In this document: piece after piece, positions 24,370-33,298 of the stretch
Layout: each line of letters begins with the position of its first letter
Numbering within the stretch: the stretch's first letter is position 1
Notes under the pieces: model-generated
Seen by the model: the letters and a program-made list of their open reading frames with translations, nothing else
Told to the model about the DNA's origin: nothing
The model's database searches: none
Position numbers and translations under genes: made by a program
Source of the DNA: Terripilifer sp031921685
GTDB lineage: Bacteria; Pseudomonadota; Alphaproteobacteria; Rhizobiales; Beijerinckiaceae
Length of the DNA stretch: 64,000 bases
NCBI RefSeq assembly: GCF_031921685.1
Contig: NZ_JAPDHU010000002.1
Coordinates: 1,872,764-1,936,763, forward strand
Direction: 5' to 3'

Positions 24370-25650
24370 TCAATAGCGGCGCACCAGCGGCAGCATCGCT
24401 AGAGAACCGAGGAGTGTGGCACCAACCAGCACCATCAAGCCGGCACTGAACGCGCCCGTCGAAGCGATCAAGGCTCCCATGACCAACGGCGAAAGCGCGC
24501 CAATAATATTGCCGATGCCATTGAACATGCCCACACCTGCCGCGATGGCGCGGGGCGGCAGAATTTGCAGCGAAAGCGCGAAGAGCGGTGGCAATGCCGC
24601 GCCCCAGAAGAAAGCACTCACCGCAATCAGTAAAGCCGCCGTCTGCGCATCGGCGACAACCGAGACCGCATACATCGACAAACCCGCCATGAAGAGGCCG
24701 ACGAAGCAGACGATGGCCCGGCGACCAAGACGATCCGACAAGGTCGCGGCCAGCACCTCACCGAGGAACATCATGAAGAATGGCAGGAAGGAATAGAAAC
24801 TGGTCTGACGAGGATCAAAGCCACGCTCGCGCACCAGATAGCTCGGCAACCAACTGTTGAGCCCCCACAGATAGATCAGTGCCGCCGAATTAAAGATCAC
24901 CAGCATCCAAAAGCGCCAGTCGCGGCAAAACAACCCAACCTGGGAGAGATAGGAAGATTGTGGTGCAGCCTGCGCCACTGGCTTCGGCGCCACTTCAGCC
25001 GGACCGTCGCGCAAGACAAACAGCACCAACGGCAGGATCACCGCGAGATTGAGAGCCGCGAGCAGAATGAAGGCTGTACGCCAGCCATAGACGGTTTCCA
25101 AATAAATCATCAGCGGAAAGCCGATCGCCGAGCCAAGCGGGCTGCCGACCATCCAGATCGAATTGGCGCGCGCCTGCTCGCGCCGGGGAAACCAGCGTTT
25201 CACGAGCGAGTTCGTGATGGAAAATTGCGGTCCTTCCGCGATGCCGAGCAGAACGCGCAGGGTCAGCATGGCCGTGAAAGACCCGGCACCACCCATGAGT
25301 GCCATCAGCACACCCCAACAAGCGGTTCCGATGGCCAGAGAACGACGCAAGCCATAGATGTCACCGACAAAGCTCAACAGAACGCCGGAACAACCATAGG
25401 CGAATACGAAGGATGTCATCAAAAGGCCAAGCAAAGTCGGGTTGAAGCCCGTGCCCATGGCGTTCTGGAAATCGGTGTTGGTGAAGAGGACCGCGACGCT
25501 GATGCGGTCGAAGAAAGCCGATAGAACGGCAAGAAAGAGAATGAAGGCGATCGCCCAACGTTTCTTCGTCGGTTGTACGTCCGATGCGTCGGTCATGGGA
25601 ACTTCTGAGGAACGCATCGGACCGGACTGAATCGAATGATCAACACTCAT
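24370..25650 (-). CDS. MFS transporter (anion:cation symporter-like)
   Basis: 426 residues with about twelve membrane segments. A cytosolic N-tail of about 30 residues precedes KRWAIAFILFLAVLSAFFDRISVAVLF. The loop between helices 2 and 3 and the GIAEGPQFSITNSLVKRWFPRREQARANS segment are typical of the ACS family (phthalate, hexuronate and glucarate permeases), which import organic anions with protons. It lies about 130 bases downstream of hpaB on the same strand, so it probably imports the hydroxylated aromatic acid. A later Met (25615, MRSSE) is an alternative start. Confidence 0.88.
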   Translation of the reverse strand: MSVDHSIQSGPMRSSEVPMTDASDVQPTKKRWAIAFILFLAVLSAFFDRISVAVLFTNTDFQNAMGTGFNPTLLGLLMTSFVFAYGCSGVLLSFVGDIYGLRRSLAIGTACWGVLMALMGGAGSFTAMLTLRVLLGIAEGPQFSITNSLVKRWFPRREQARANSIWMVGSPLGSAIGFPLMIYLETVYGWRTAFILLAALNLAVILPLVLFVLRDGPAEVAPKPVAQAAPQSSYLSQVGLFCRDWRFWMLVIFNSAALIYLWGLNSWLPSYLVRERGFDPRQTSFYSFLPFFMMFLGEVLAATLSDRLGRRAIVCFVGLFMAGLSMYAVSVVADAQTAALLIAVSAFFWGAALPPLFALSLQILPPRAIAAGVGMFNGIGNIIGALSPLVMGALIASTGAFSAGLMVLVGATLLGSLAMLPLVRRY

Positions 25651-25785
25651 CTACGCCCCCATTCAATTGTTGCGAAACATATCGACGCTCTCCGCTCGCC
25701 CCAAAAGCGGATCGCACCGGCGATGGCATCATGTGCCATCACCACCATTGCAAAGACCGGGCCATCAAAGAGGCCCATATCAACA

Positions 25786-27303
25786 TCACGCTTCAATCGT
25801 CGGAAGCGCGAGCGCCGCATCAACCAAGCGTCCCGCGCGCGGAAAATCGTATGCGCGGAACATGTTCATCTTCACGAGATAAGACGCGCCACCGTAAAAT
25901 TTTTCGTATTGCTGATGACGATTGCCGAATTCAGAACCGATGAAGTCCCATGCCAATCGCATCAGCCGAACGCGCTCACGCGCACTCATCTTGCCGGAAA
26001 CGAAGTAACGTTCGAGATCCGGCCGTGCTTCCGGATTGTCGAAATCCTTGGCGGAAGACGGCAGCGTGATCATCGCCGCTCCGGTCAGCTCTCTGACGAT
26101 GTCGATCATGTGTGGGTTGATCTGCGATTGCAGCGCCATCACCGCATAGAGTGCCGTCTTCGACGGCCACAAAATCCCGTCTTCGTCGATCGGCGCATCG
26201 GTTTCATGCGAGTGCAACATATGATCGACGATAGAGGCATAGGCCGCAAGCTCCCCCATTTCCGCCTGAACCGGCGGCGCCGCATCATTACCCGTCGCCT
26301 CGTTCATGCGCTTGGCAAGCCCCAACAGAAACCGCAATTTCGTTGCATAGCGCGCCTGCGCCTGATGATTGCCATAGGAATGCGACGGGGTCTGCCACCA
26401 CTGGCCAAAGCAAAGCTCGGTGTTGCGATAGATGAACACGTGCTCCCAGGGGATGAACACGTCATCGAGCACGACAAAACAATCGGTCTCGTCGAATCGG
26501 CTGGTCAGAGGATAATCTTCGGCGCTCGTCGCCTGCAGCGGGAAGGCGCGGCGCGAAAATAATTTCACGCCCGGCGCGTCGAGGGGCAACGCCACACTGA
26601 TTGCATAGTTCTCGTCACCTGCCCGCAACGGATGAATGCAGCTCAGTTGCAGATAGTCGGCAAAAACAGCGCCGGTGGCGAGCTGTTGGCCGCCGCGAAC
26701 GATGATGCCCGCATCGGTCTCCTTGACCACACCGGCATAAAGCGTCGGATCACTCTGTTGATGCGCCGGTTTACTGCGGTCGATCTGTGGCGGTACAATC
26801 GCATAAGCCACATACTTATGCTCGTCGCGAATGTGCTTGTAGAAATTCACCACATTGTCGGCGAACTGCTGACCACCACGTGCGAAGAAGGCCGGCTTAG
26901 CTGCATACCCGGCGAAGAAATTGGCGACATGATCTGGCGTGCGCCCCATTAAGCCGAAGGTCTGTTCGGCCCACCCTTCCGCCGCCAAACGCTTGGCGCG
27001 CAAATCGGCATGGGTTTTGGGAATCTGAAAACAACGCCAAACCGGACCGCCGGTATCCGGCGAAGTAAAGGTCATGCGCTCAAGATTCTCTGGTGCAGCG
27101 GCGTAATCGAAGAGACGGGCGACGGTGCGAGCGCCGTTGCGGAAAGCCGGATGATTGGCCGGATCGCTGACCCGTTCGCCCTCGACGAAAATAGTGCGTT
27201 TGCTCGCCTTCAGATCCGAGAGGAAACTTTCACCGCTACGCAGCGGCGTGGCGGGGGCGAGCTTGGCCGGCTTTTTAAGCTGCCCGGCGGCGTTCGCATT
27301 CAT
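25786..27303 (-). CDS. hpaB: 4-hydroxyphenylacetate 3-monooxygenase oxygenase component (HpaB family)
   Basis: 505 residues, the usual length for the FADH2-dependent HpaB/PheA1 family. Recognisable parts are the N-terminal GESFLSDLKASKRTIFVEGERV, the central HIRDEHKYVAYAIVPPQIDRSK and ADYLQLSCIHPLRAGDENYAIS, and the DDVFIPWEHVFIYRNTE segment. The enzyme hydroxylates a phenol ortho to its hydroxyl using reduced flavin; the flavin reductase is encoded nearby (28112-28636). Substrate may be 4-hydroxyphenylacetate or another phenol. GGAG lies seven bases before ATG. A MarR-type palindrome lies inside its promoter. The ring-cleavage genes hpaDEFGHI are not in the window. Confidence 0.88.
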   Translation of the reverse strand: MNANAAGQLKKPAKLAPATPLRSGESFLSDLKASKRTIFVEGERVSDPANHPAFRNGARTVARLFDYAAAPENLERMTFTSPDTGGPVWRCFQIPKTHADLRAKRLAAEGWAEQTFGLMGRTPDHVANFFAGYAAKPAFFARGGQQFADNVVNFYKHIRDEHKYVAYAIVPPQIDRSKPAHQQSDPTLYAGVVKETDAGIIVRGGQQLATGAVFADYLQLSCIHPLRAGDENYAISVALPLDAPGVKLFSRRAFPLQATSAEDYPLTSRFDETDCFVVLDDVFIPWEHVFIYRNTELCFGQWWQTPSHSYGNHQAQARYATKLRFLLGLAKRMNEATGNDAAPPVQAEMGELAAYASIVDHMLHSHETDAPIDEDGILWPSKTALYAVMALQSQINPHMIDIVRELTGAAMITLPSSAKDFDNPEARPDLERYFVSGKMSARERVRLMRLAWDFIGSEFGNRHQQYEKFYGGASYLVKMNMFRAYDFPRAGRLVDAALALPTIEA

Positions 27304-27405
27304 GTCTCGTCTCCATGTAGCGTGTTGTTCGTTGGCCTCGCCCCCAAGAGAGACCGAGGCGATCGTCCCTTGAGCTTCGGCTCCGTCATAATAACTACAA
27401 AATAT

Positions 27406-27427
27406 AGCTACATATTGTAGCTGTCAA
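27406..27427 (-). promoter_or_regulatory. hpaB promoter with embedded MarR-type operator
   Basis: The perfect inverted repeat AGCTACA-TAT-TGTAGCT occupies 27406-27422. On the minus strand TTGACA (27427-27422) abuts it as a -35, and a -10-like TATTTT follows 17 bases later. A bound regulator would therefore occlude the promoter. The divergent MarR gene is the obvious candidate. Confidence 0.65.
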
Positions 27428-27530
27428 TCGGCATTGTGCGTTTCCCCAGAACTCCGCCATTGATCACGACGTACCTTGCTCTATGCGAGATATGATCGAT
27501 TGCCGCCGGATTCGGTTGCGCCGTGCTGGA

Positions 27531-28088
27531 ATGAAAAAAATGTCCGCCAAAGCCTACAAGCCGCCGCTCACGATTTCCCGTAGCGATTATTTGCGCAACG
27601 GCTCCGACAGGCTCTTCCGCGAGAGCATCTATGCGATGGTCCAATGCACCAGTCGCCTGCTCGCCTGTCGCGATGCCTTTGGCAATGATCTGTCGCTCAC
27701 GGCAAGCCAGTTCGCCGTGCTGATGGGTGTCGCCTATCGGCAGAATTCCGAAGGTGTCACGATCAAGGAACTGGCGGAGCATGTGGCCCTCGCCTCCACG
27801 CATGTCACCACCGAAGTAGGACGTCTTGAGCGCAAAGGCCTGCTGCTTAAGCGACAAAATGCTGCCGACAGGCGCAGCGTGCATGTCTCGCTCTCGACGA
27901 AAGGCGAGGAAGCGATCGCTCATGTATCGCCTTTGGTCCGTATGGTGAATGATACGCTGTTTGAAGGCATCGATCCGGAAGCCCTTGAGACAGCGAGGCA
28001 AGTTGCTCGCCAGCTCATTCTCAATTCCGACGAAGCCTTGGCTAAAGTCCGCCGACGCAGACGCGAAGCTCGCAGCAGCACCGCGTAA
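27531..28088 (+). CDS. MarR family transcriptional regulator
   Basis: About 185 residues. The winged helix-turn-helix is clear: LSLTASQFAVLMGVAYRQNSEGVTIKELAEHVALASTHVTTEVGRLERKGLL, followed by the wing RQNAADRRSVHVSLSTKGEEA. It diverges from hpaB, whose promoter holds a palindrome, and converges with hpaC. It should repress the hydroxylase locus until a phenolic ligand binds. Starts at 27483, 27531 and 27540 are possible; none has a strong ribosome site, and 27531 is a tentative choice. Confidence 0.88.
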   Translation: MKKMSAKAYKPPLTISRSDYLRNGSDRLFRESIYAMVQCTSRLLACRDAFGNDLSLTASQFAVLMGVAYRQNSEGVTIKELAEHVALASTHVTTEVGRLERKGLLLKRQNAADRRSVHVSLSTKGEEAIAHVSPLVRMVNDTLFEGIDPEALETARQVARQLILNSDEALAKVRRRRREARSSTA

Positions 28089-28111
28089 TACCAACTGCGA
28101 ACTCTACGTTC

Positions 28112-28636
28112 TCACCACCCGTGGAGCCAGAGATCCGCATCAGCCGGCGTCTCGATCGGCTGATCGGATTGAAGCCGACGATAGCGACCGCTGAAAAAGA
28201 GAAGCGGTGCCCCTTCGTCGCGGCGAAAGGACGCCACGCGACCGACGACAATGTCATGATCGCCACCTTCATGAACCGCATGGGTGTCGCAGAAGAAACT
28301 CACCAAGCCACCCGCGATATAAGGTGTTCCCGTATCGCTCCGAGCCGGCGTCAGACCCACCCATTTGTCGGTGCCAGCCCGCGCGAAACGATTGGACAAT
28401 TCGTTTTGCTCTTCCCGCAGCACGGTCACGGCGAAAGCCTCGGCCTTCGTCCACAGGCCATGCGCCAAGGCGGAGCGCGCCAAGCTGAACAGTACCAAAG
28501 GCGGCGACAAAGACACCGAATTGAACGAACTCACCGTCGTACCCAGCAATGTCCCATCGACCTCCGCGGTGACGATGGCGACCCCCGTGCCGAACAGACC
28601 CAGAGCATTGCGAAAATCACGATCCGAGAAACTCAT
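28112..28636 (-). CDS. hpaC: Flavin reductase (HpaC-like) family protein
   Basis: 174 residues. The N-terminal half (FRNALGLFGTGVAIVTAEVDGTLLGTTVSSFNSVSLSPPLVLFSL) is the FMN/FAD-binding split-barrel of the HpaC/DszD flavin reductases; the GDHDIVVGRV strand and a final aromatic tail (LWLHGW) complete it. It reduces flavin with NAD(P)H and supplies FADH2 to an HpaB-type oxygenase such as the one at 25786-27303. It is transcribed separately and faces the MarR gene. AGGAG lies seven bases before the ATG. Confidence 0.88.
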   Translation of the reverse strand: MSFSDRDFRNALGLFGTGVAIVTAEVDGTLLGTTVSSFNSVSLSPPLVLFSLARSALAHGLWTKAEAFAVTVLREEQNELSNRFARAGTDKWVGLTPARSDTGTPYIAGGLVSFFCDTHAVHEGGDHDIVVGRVASFRRDEGAPLLFFSGRYRRLQSDQPIETPADADLWLHGW

Positions 28637-28984
28637 CCGATGCTCCTGAGTACTGTTAAGACAAAGCTAAGAAATGGATATTCCGCGCTCCGCGCTTCGG
28701 GTCAAATCTGAAATTATTGTGAAATATCAGATTGGAGTCTGTCAAGCCGTCTAACTGGGGCCATTTAAGATTATGATATATAAGCCAAACATAGAAAATT
28801 CATGAACCACAACAGCCTAGCTTCTGCCTTGAAAAAAACAAAACGATACAGTATCGTTTCAAAATAGTTCTACGAGACGAGCATCGCGCCACCGGGCCAT
28901 GTCCACGCCTTCGCAGGATGGGCGCCGGTCGATTTGGCATGGGCTGCTGAACGACCAGCGGAAAGAGCAATAAAGGGACTTGCC
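28637..28984. promoter_or_regulatory. Intergenic region between hpaC and emrA
   Basis: About 348 bases, AT-rich at 28720-28865. It should hold the hpaC promoter on the minus strand, not resolved here, and the emrA promoter with a 19-bp palindrome at 28841-28859 (listed separately). I see no gene in it. Confidence 0.5.
28829..28859 (+). promoter_or_regulatory. emrAB promoter with TetR-type operator
   Basis: AAACGATAC-A-GTATCGTTT is a perfect 19-bp palindrome (28841-28859). It fills the spacer and the -10 of a promoter with -35 TTGAAA (28829-28834), a 17-base gap and -10 TATCGT (28852-28857). This resembles TetR/AcrR operators; the TetR gene at the end of the operon is the likely ligand-controlled repressor. 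Confidence 0.7.
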
Positions 28985-30241
28985 ATGTCTACGACGGGCC
29001 TCGATTCCGACGACCAAACCACGACCGAGATCAGCAATGTTCGCCATCTGCGCACTGCACAGCAGGCCCATCTGCCGGCAGCCGATGAGGTTGCCCAGCC
29101 GGAAGCCAAGGCGCGGCCCGATGACTTGATGCCGGCTGCCCCGCCCCCTGCCGAGGAGCCCGCGGTGAAACACGGCGAAGCGCCCAAAGGCTCGACGACG
29201 CGGCGTCTGCTGTTTGCTCTTCTGCCTGTGATGCTTGTCGCTGGCGGTTATTTCTACGTCACCGGCGGCGCCGTGATGTCGACCGATAACGCCTATGTAC
29301 AGGCCGATACGGTTGGCCTTTCCACCGATGTCTCGGGCATCGTCAGTCAAGTGACCGTGCACGATAATCAAAAGGTCGCCAAGGGCGACGTGCTCTTTAA
29401 GCTCGACGACCAGCAGTTCAAACTGGCGCTCGATCGCGCGCAAGCGCAACTCGACATGACGCGCAATACGCTTCGCGCGCAACAGACCAATTATCGCGAT
29501 CTGCAAGTGCAGGTAGAACAAGCGCAGAAAGACGTTGAATTCAACACCGCCAACTTCAATCGTCAGCAACAGCTCCTCACCAATAGTTTTACGCCGCGCG
29601 CGACATATGACGCATCGCGCAATACGTTGCAGACGTCGCAGCAGAAGCTCGCGTCTCTGCAACAGCAACTCGCCGGTGTCTCCGCCAATTTGAACGACAC
29701 GCCGAATGCGCCCGTCGAAACACTGCCCAGCTATAAGAATGCCCTGGCCGCGCGTGACGAAGCCGCCAGAGAACTGGCCCACACGGTCGTTCATGCGCCC
29801 TACAATGGCATTGTCACCAACGTTCCGGCGCTGCAGCCTGGCCAATATCTCACGGCCGCAAGCACAGCCTTCAACATCGTCTCCACCGACCATGTTTGGG
29901 TGCAGGCCAATCCGAAGGAAACCGAACTGACCTATGTTGAACCCGGCCAGAAGGTGACGATTGGCGTCGATACCTATCCTGGCAAGACCTGGACCGGTAC
30001 GGTCGACAGCATTAGCCCGGCTTCGGCTTCCAGCTTCTCGCTACTGCCGGCCGAAAACACCAGCGGCAACTGGGTTAAGGTCGTCCAGCGCATTCCCATG
30101 CGTATTCGCGTGGAAACGCCAGCCGATGCGCCGCCGCTGCGCGTTGGCATGAGCGTCGAGGTCAACATCGAAACTGGTCACAGCCGTGGTCTGCCTAACT
30201 TCCTCACCGGCTGGTTCCATACGGGAGCGAACAATGGCTAG
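28985..30241 (+). CDS. emrA: HlyD/EmrA-type membrane fusion protein
   Basis: 418 residues. A long cytosolic N-tail (about 75 residues) precedes one membrane helix (LLFALLPVMLVAGGYFYVTGG), then the lipoyl/barrel-sandwich hybrid split by a long coiled coil (RAQAQLDMTRNTLRAQQTNYRDLQVQVEQ and partner helix), and a beta-barrel domain (VHAPYNGIVTNVPALQPGQYL). It links the EmrB pump to an outer-membrane channel for drug or aromatic-compound export. ATG 28985 follows AAAGGGA. The last eight bases overlap emrB. A TetR operator lies in its promoter. Confidence 0.9.
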   Translation: MSTTGLDSDDQTTTEISNVRHLRTAQQAHLPAADEVAQPEAKARPDDLMPAAPPPAEEPAVKHGEAPKGSTTRRLLFALLPVMLVAGGYFYVTGGAVMSTDNAYVQADTVGLSTDVSGIVSQVTVHDNQKVAKGDVLFKLDDQQFKLALDRAQAQLDMTRNTLRAQQTNYRDLQVQVEQAQKDVEFNTANFNRQQQLLTNSFTPRATYDASRNTLQTSQQKLASLQQQLAGVSANLNDTPNAPVETLPSYKNALAARDEAARELAHTVVHAPYNGIVTNVPALQPGQYLTAASTAFNIVSTDHVWVQANPKETELTYVEPGQKVTIGVDTYPGKTWTGTVDSISPASASSFSLLPAENTSGNWVKVVQRIPMRIRVETPADAPPLRVGMSVEVNIETGHSRGLPNFLTGWFHTGANNG

Positions 30242-31775
30242 CGCTGCCGCCAGCGCGCCCATTGCCAATCGCGCGGCGATCACGGCGTGCTTGATCCTCT
30301 CGGTGGTCATGCAGGCGTTGGACACCACGATTGCCAACGTCGCCCTACCCTATATGCAAGGCAGCGTGTCGGCGAGCGCTGACCAGATCAACTGGGTGTT
30401 GACCTCTTATATCGTCGCGGCGGCGATCATGACCCCGCCATCGGGCTTTCTCGCCAGCCGGTTCGGCCGAAAATACGTTTTGATGGTGGCCATCGCCGGT
30501 TTCGTCATCGCGTCCATGCTGTGCGGCATGTCGCAATCTCTGTTTCAGATCGTCGGCGCCCGTCTTCTGCAAGGCTTTTTCGGTGCGGCGCTCGTTCCCC
30601 TGTCACAATCGATCCTGCTCGACATTTATTCGGCGGAAGAACGCGGCTCAGCTATGGCACTGTTCGGCGTCTCGGTCATGGTCGGCCCCGTGCTTGGCCC
30701 GGTGATCGGTGGCTGGCTGACCGAAAACATAAGCTGGCGTTGGGTGTTCTATATCAATCTGCCCATCGGCATTCTGGCGCTGGCTGGCGTCTGGTTCTTC
30801 ATCAGCGAAACCAAGGCAAACGCGCAGACCAAACTCGACTGGATCGGCTTCGGCAGCCTGAGCATCGCCATTGCTGCCTTACAGGTGTTTCTGGATCGTG
30901 GCTCGCAACTCGACTGGTTCTCGTCTTTCGAAATCATTCTGGAAGCGACGGTCTGCGCGGCCGCCTTCTATGTCTTCCTCGTTCACACCTTTACGATGAA
31001 GACAGGCTCATTCGTCAATCCGCGCCTCTTCCTTGACCGCAATTTCACATTGGGCATGCTCTACATCTTCATCGTCGGCCTCACTTATTACGCCTCGATG
31101 TCGCTGATGACACCCTATTTGCAGACACTCATGGGCTACCCCGTCGTGACCGCCGGCCTCGTGATGGGTCCTCGTGGCCTGGGCACCATGTTCTGTATGT
31201 TTCTGGTCGGTCGGCTCGTTGGCAAAGTCGACGTCCGGCTTTTGCTCCTCACCGGCCTGCTGCTCACGGCCTGGGCGATGTACGACATGAGTGGGTGGAC
31301 GCCAGCGGTTTCGCAATGGACAGTGATCGTGACCGGTTTCGTGCAAGGCGCTGGCCTTGGCTTTCTGTTCGTCCCACTCTCGGTGGTCACTTTTGCCACG
31401 ATCTCGCCGGAACAGCGTGGCGATGCCACCGGTCTCTACAATCTGTCGCGCAATATCGGCTCCAGCATCGGCATATCGGTTCTGTCTTATCTGCTGGTTC
31501 GCAACGGCCAGATCAATCATGCGACCATCAGCGCCCATATCACCGCGACCAATCCGGCGTTCCACAACAGCACAATCCTGCATTATCTGAGCCCTTGGAC
31601 GGCAGGCGGGCGCGCAGCCCTCAACCAGCTCGTTCAGCAACAAGCCTCCATCATCAGCTATATCGATGATTTCAAACTGATGATGGTCTTAACCCTGGCC
31701 GTTGCGCCCTTGCTCCTGCTGCTGCGCACGGCACAGAATGCCGGTGGCAGTGACCACGCGGCTGTGATGGACTAG
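30234..31775 (+). CDS. emrB: EmrB-type DHA2 MFS multidrug exporter
   Basis: About 513 residues with fourteen membrane segments. Family motifs include LDTTIANVALPYMQG in the first helix, the FLASRFGRKYVL loop after helix 2 and GPVLGPVIGGWLTENISWRWVFYINLPIG in helix 5-6 (antiporter motif C). It exports hydrophobic compounds with protons and partners EmrA. ATG 30234 follows GGGAG six bases on and overlaps emrA by eight bases, so the two are coupled. No adjacent TolC-like gene is present. Confidence 0.92.
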   Translation: MASAAASAPIANRAAITACLILSVVMQALDTTIANVALPYMQGSVSASADQINWVLTSYIVAAAIMTPPSGFLASRFGRKYVLMVAIAGFVIASMLCGMSQSLFQIVGARLLQGFFGAALVPLSQSILLDIYSAEERGSAMALFGVSVMVGPVLGPVIGGWLTENISWRWVFYINLPIGILALAGVWFFISETKANAQTKLDWIGFGSLSIAIAALQVFLDRGSQLDWFSSFEIILEATVCAAAFYVFLVHTFTMKTGSFVNPRLFLDRNFTLGMLYIFIVGLTYYASMSLMTPYLQTLMGYPVVTAGLVMGPRGLGTMFCMFLVGRLVGKVDVRLLLLTGLLLTAWAMYDMSGWTPAVSQWTVIVTGFVQGAGLGFLFVPLSVVTFATISPEQRGDATGLYNLSRNIGSSIGISVLSYLLVRNGQINHATISAHITATNPAFHNSTILHYLSPWTAGGRAALNQLVQQQASIISYIDDFKLMMVLTLAVAPLLLLLRTAQNAGGSDHAAVMD

Positions 31776-31805
31776 GCTATCGGCCCAAAGAAACGGATCA
31801 GACCG

Positions 31806-32516
31806 ATGAAAGAGATGACACTGACCAGACCGCCCCCCGAACAGGCCCGACGAGGCAGCGGTGGCCGACCGACCCGAGAGGAAGCAGCACGCCGCGATGC
31901 GCGTCTGCTTGAGGTCGCGGCTGCCATGTTCATGGAGCGAGGATTCGAGGGTACATCGATCGACGCCGTGGCCGAAAAGGCCGGGGTCGGCAAACCGACT
32001 ATCTATGCACGCTATCGTGACAAATCCGAACTATTCACCGCGGTCATGCGGGAGCGCATCGAGACCTGGCTGGCGCCCATGGCTGCCGCCGCCGCCCCTT
32101 CGCACGAACATGATCCGGCGGATCTCTGTGCGACACTGCATATGATCAGCCGGCATCTACTGAGCCACTCCTTGAAACCTCAATCGGCTTTGGTGCAACG
32201 GATGCTAGCCGCCCAAGCCAAGCAGTTCCCTGAACTCGCCAAACTCGCTCACCAGGAAGCTTGGGCTCGAGCCGTGCAAACACTGGCCGTGCTGTTCCGG
32301 CGCTCGGCCGACCGATGCGGCATTCATATCGACGAACCAGAGCTGGCAGCCGGCCTCTTCCTCGACCTCATTGTCGGCAGCACCAAACGGAACGTTCTAT
32401 ATGGGATCCCTCTTGATCCTGAATTCGAGGAACGTCGCCGAAAGGTGGCTGTGGATTTGTTCGTGGCCGGCCTCAAGGCAAGTGGACAGCCCAAGGCACC
32501 TGCTGAGACCAGCTGA
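31806..32516 (+). CDS. TetR family transcriptional regulator
   Basis: 236 residues. The N-terminal helix-turn-helix is clear (LLEVAAAMFMERGFEGTSIDAVAEKAGVGKPTIYARYRDKSELFTAVM, about residues 35-82), with a Pro/Arg-rich N-tail and a C-terminal ligand domain resembling the TetR_C_7/AcrR type. It is third in the emrAB operon (30 bases after emrB). It probably represses the pump by binding the 19-bp palindrome in the emrA promoter. The start is tentative: ATG 31815, three codons on, is also possible. Confidence 0.9.
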   Translation: MKEMTLTRPPPEQARRGSGGRPTREEAARRDARLLEVAAAMFMERGFEGTSIDAVAEKAGVGKPTIYARYRDKSELFTAVMRERIETWLAPMAAAAAPSHEHDPADLCATLHMISRHLLSHSLKPQSALVQRMLAAQAKQFPELAKLAHQEAWARAVQTLAVLFRRSADRCGIHIDEPELAAGLFLDLIVGSTKRNVLYGIPLDPEFEERRRKVAVDLFVAGLKASGQPKAPAETS

Positions 32517-32521
32517 CTCAT

Positions 32522-32755
32522 CTATTTCGGGCCGCAAAACCTTCGGAACGCTGTTGCCGAATTAGTGAATTTGCGAGCCCGTGCCAGTTCCCAGGGCCGC
32601 TCGCATCGTTTGGTTTTTGGGCACCAATTGTAACCCGCCGAGGCTAAACAGCCGTGAGCATCGGCATCACCACCGACCTTTGGCGCAGCAACGCTCTCGC
32701 TAGCCAATATGCAAACCGCAACGACCGGCAGGACGAAGAACAAAAGCCGATCCAT
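32522..32755 (-). CDS. Small secreted Cys-containing protein
   Basis: 77 residues. A signal peptide (MDRLLFFVLPVVAVCILASESVAA) precedes a 50-residue mature part with four Cys: HGCLASAGYNWCPKTKRC and RRFCGPK. The C-x8-C-x5-C pattern with GY.WC and RPWEL recalls small periplasmic proteins of the DUF333 or hemolysin-tail sort, but I cannot assign a family. GGAGAGG lies six bases before the ATG. It converges on the TetR gene with five bases between. Confidence 0.65.
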   Translation of the reverse strand: MDRLLFFVLPVVAVCILASESVAAPKVGGDADAHGCLASAGYNWCPKTKRCERPWELARARKFTNSATAFRRFCGPK

Positions 32756-32769
32756 GAATAGCCTCTCCG

Positions 32770-33066
32770 TCAGTGCTTAAGGACAAACTCCGTCATGATC
32801 ACGACATAGGCATAAATACCGATGGCGGCAGCCAATAATACGAGAAAGAAAATCATGGTCTTCCGCGCACCAATGTGCCGCGCCATGACCGGCCCCAGCA
32901 AGAGGCCGATCAGAACGATCATGAAAGCAGCCCAAACATAGGTCCCGATCGTGCGAGAAATTCCCACAGCCTCGCCATGAAGGCTCAGGAGAACCGCCGA
33001 CCCAACGGCGACAACCGCCCAGAGCGCCACGCGCAGTTTGATCGATAAACTTTCTTTCAAGCTCAC
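32770..33066 (-). CDS. Small integral membrane protein
   Basis: 98 residues with three predicted helices: VALWAVVAVGSAVLLSL, VWAAFMIVLIGLLLGPVM and MIFFLVLLAAAIGIYAYVVIM. It starts at GTG 33066 with GGGAG upstream. The next gene (small secreted protein) begins 14 bases after its stop, so the two likely form one transcript. No family is recognised; a short basic loop (ARHIGARK) lies between helices 2 and 3. Confidence 0.65.
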   Translation of the reverse strand: MSLKESLSIKLRVALWAVVAVGSAVLLSLHGEAVGISRTIGTYVWAAFMIVLIGLLLGPVMARHIGARKTMIFFLVLLAAAIGIYAYVVIMTEFVLKH

Positions 33067-33298
33067 CGCCCGCTCCCGCCCAGCCCAAAACCGACCTTAA
33101 CGATGGCGGGAGACCCGCCGCATCTCATCGACAAGCTTATAGAACGCTTAGTCGAATAATGCATCGTCGAGGCACGATCTCGAATGGCGCGGGACGACGC
33201 CGGTTCCCGAAGCATCTCCTCTCATTCTAGCCGCCGATCTTGTTCGGCCCGCTCATCCCCACGATTTTGGCCTACGACACCAAATCACAAGCCAATTT

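Noticed and set aside
25636..26562. A 308-residue plus-strand frame
   Set aside because: Antisense to the hpaB gene and its flank; composition is not protein-like.
28859..29893. A 344-residue minus-strand frame across emrA
   Set aside because: Antisense shadow of emrA; no ribosome site or recognisable domain.
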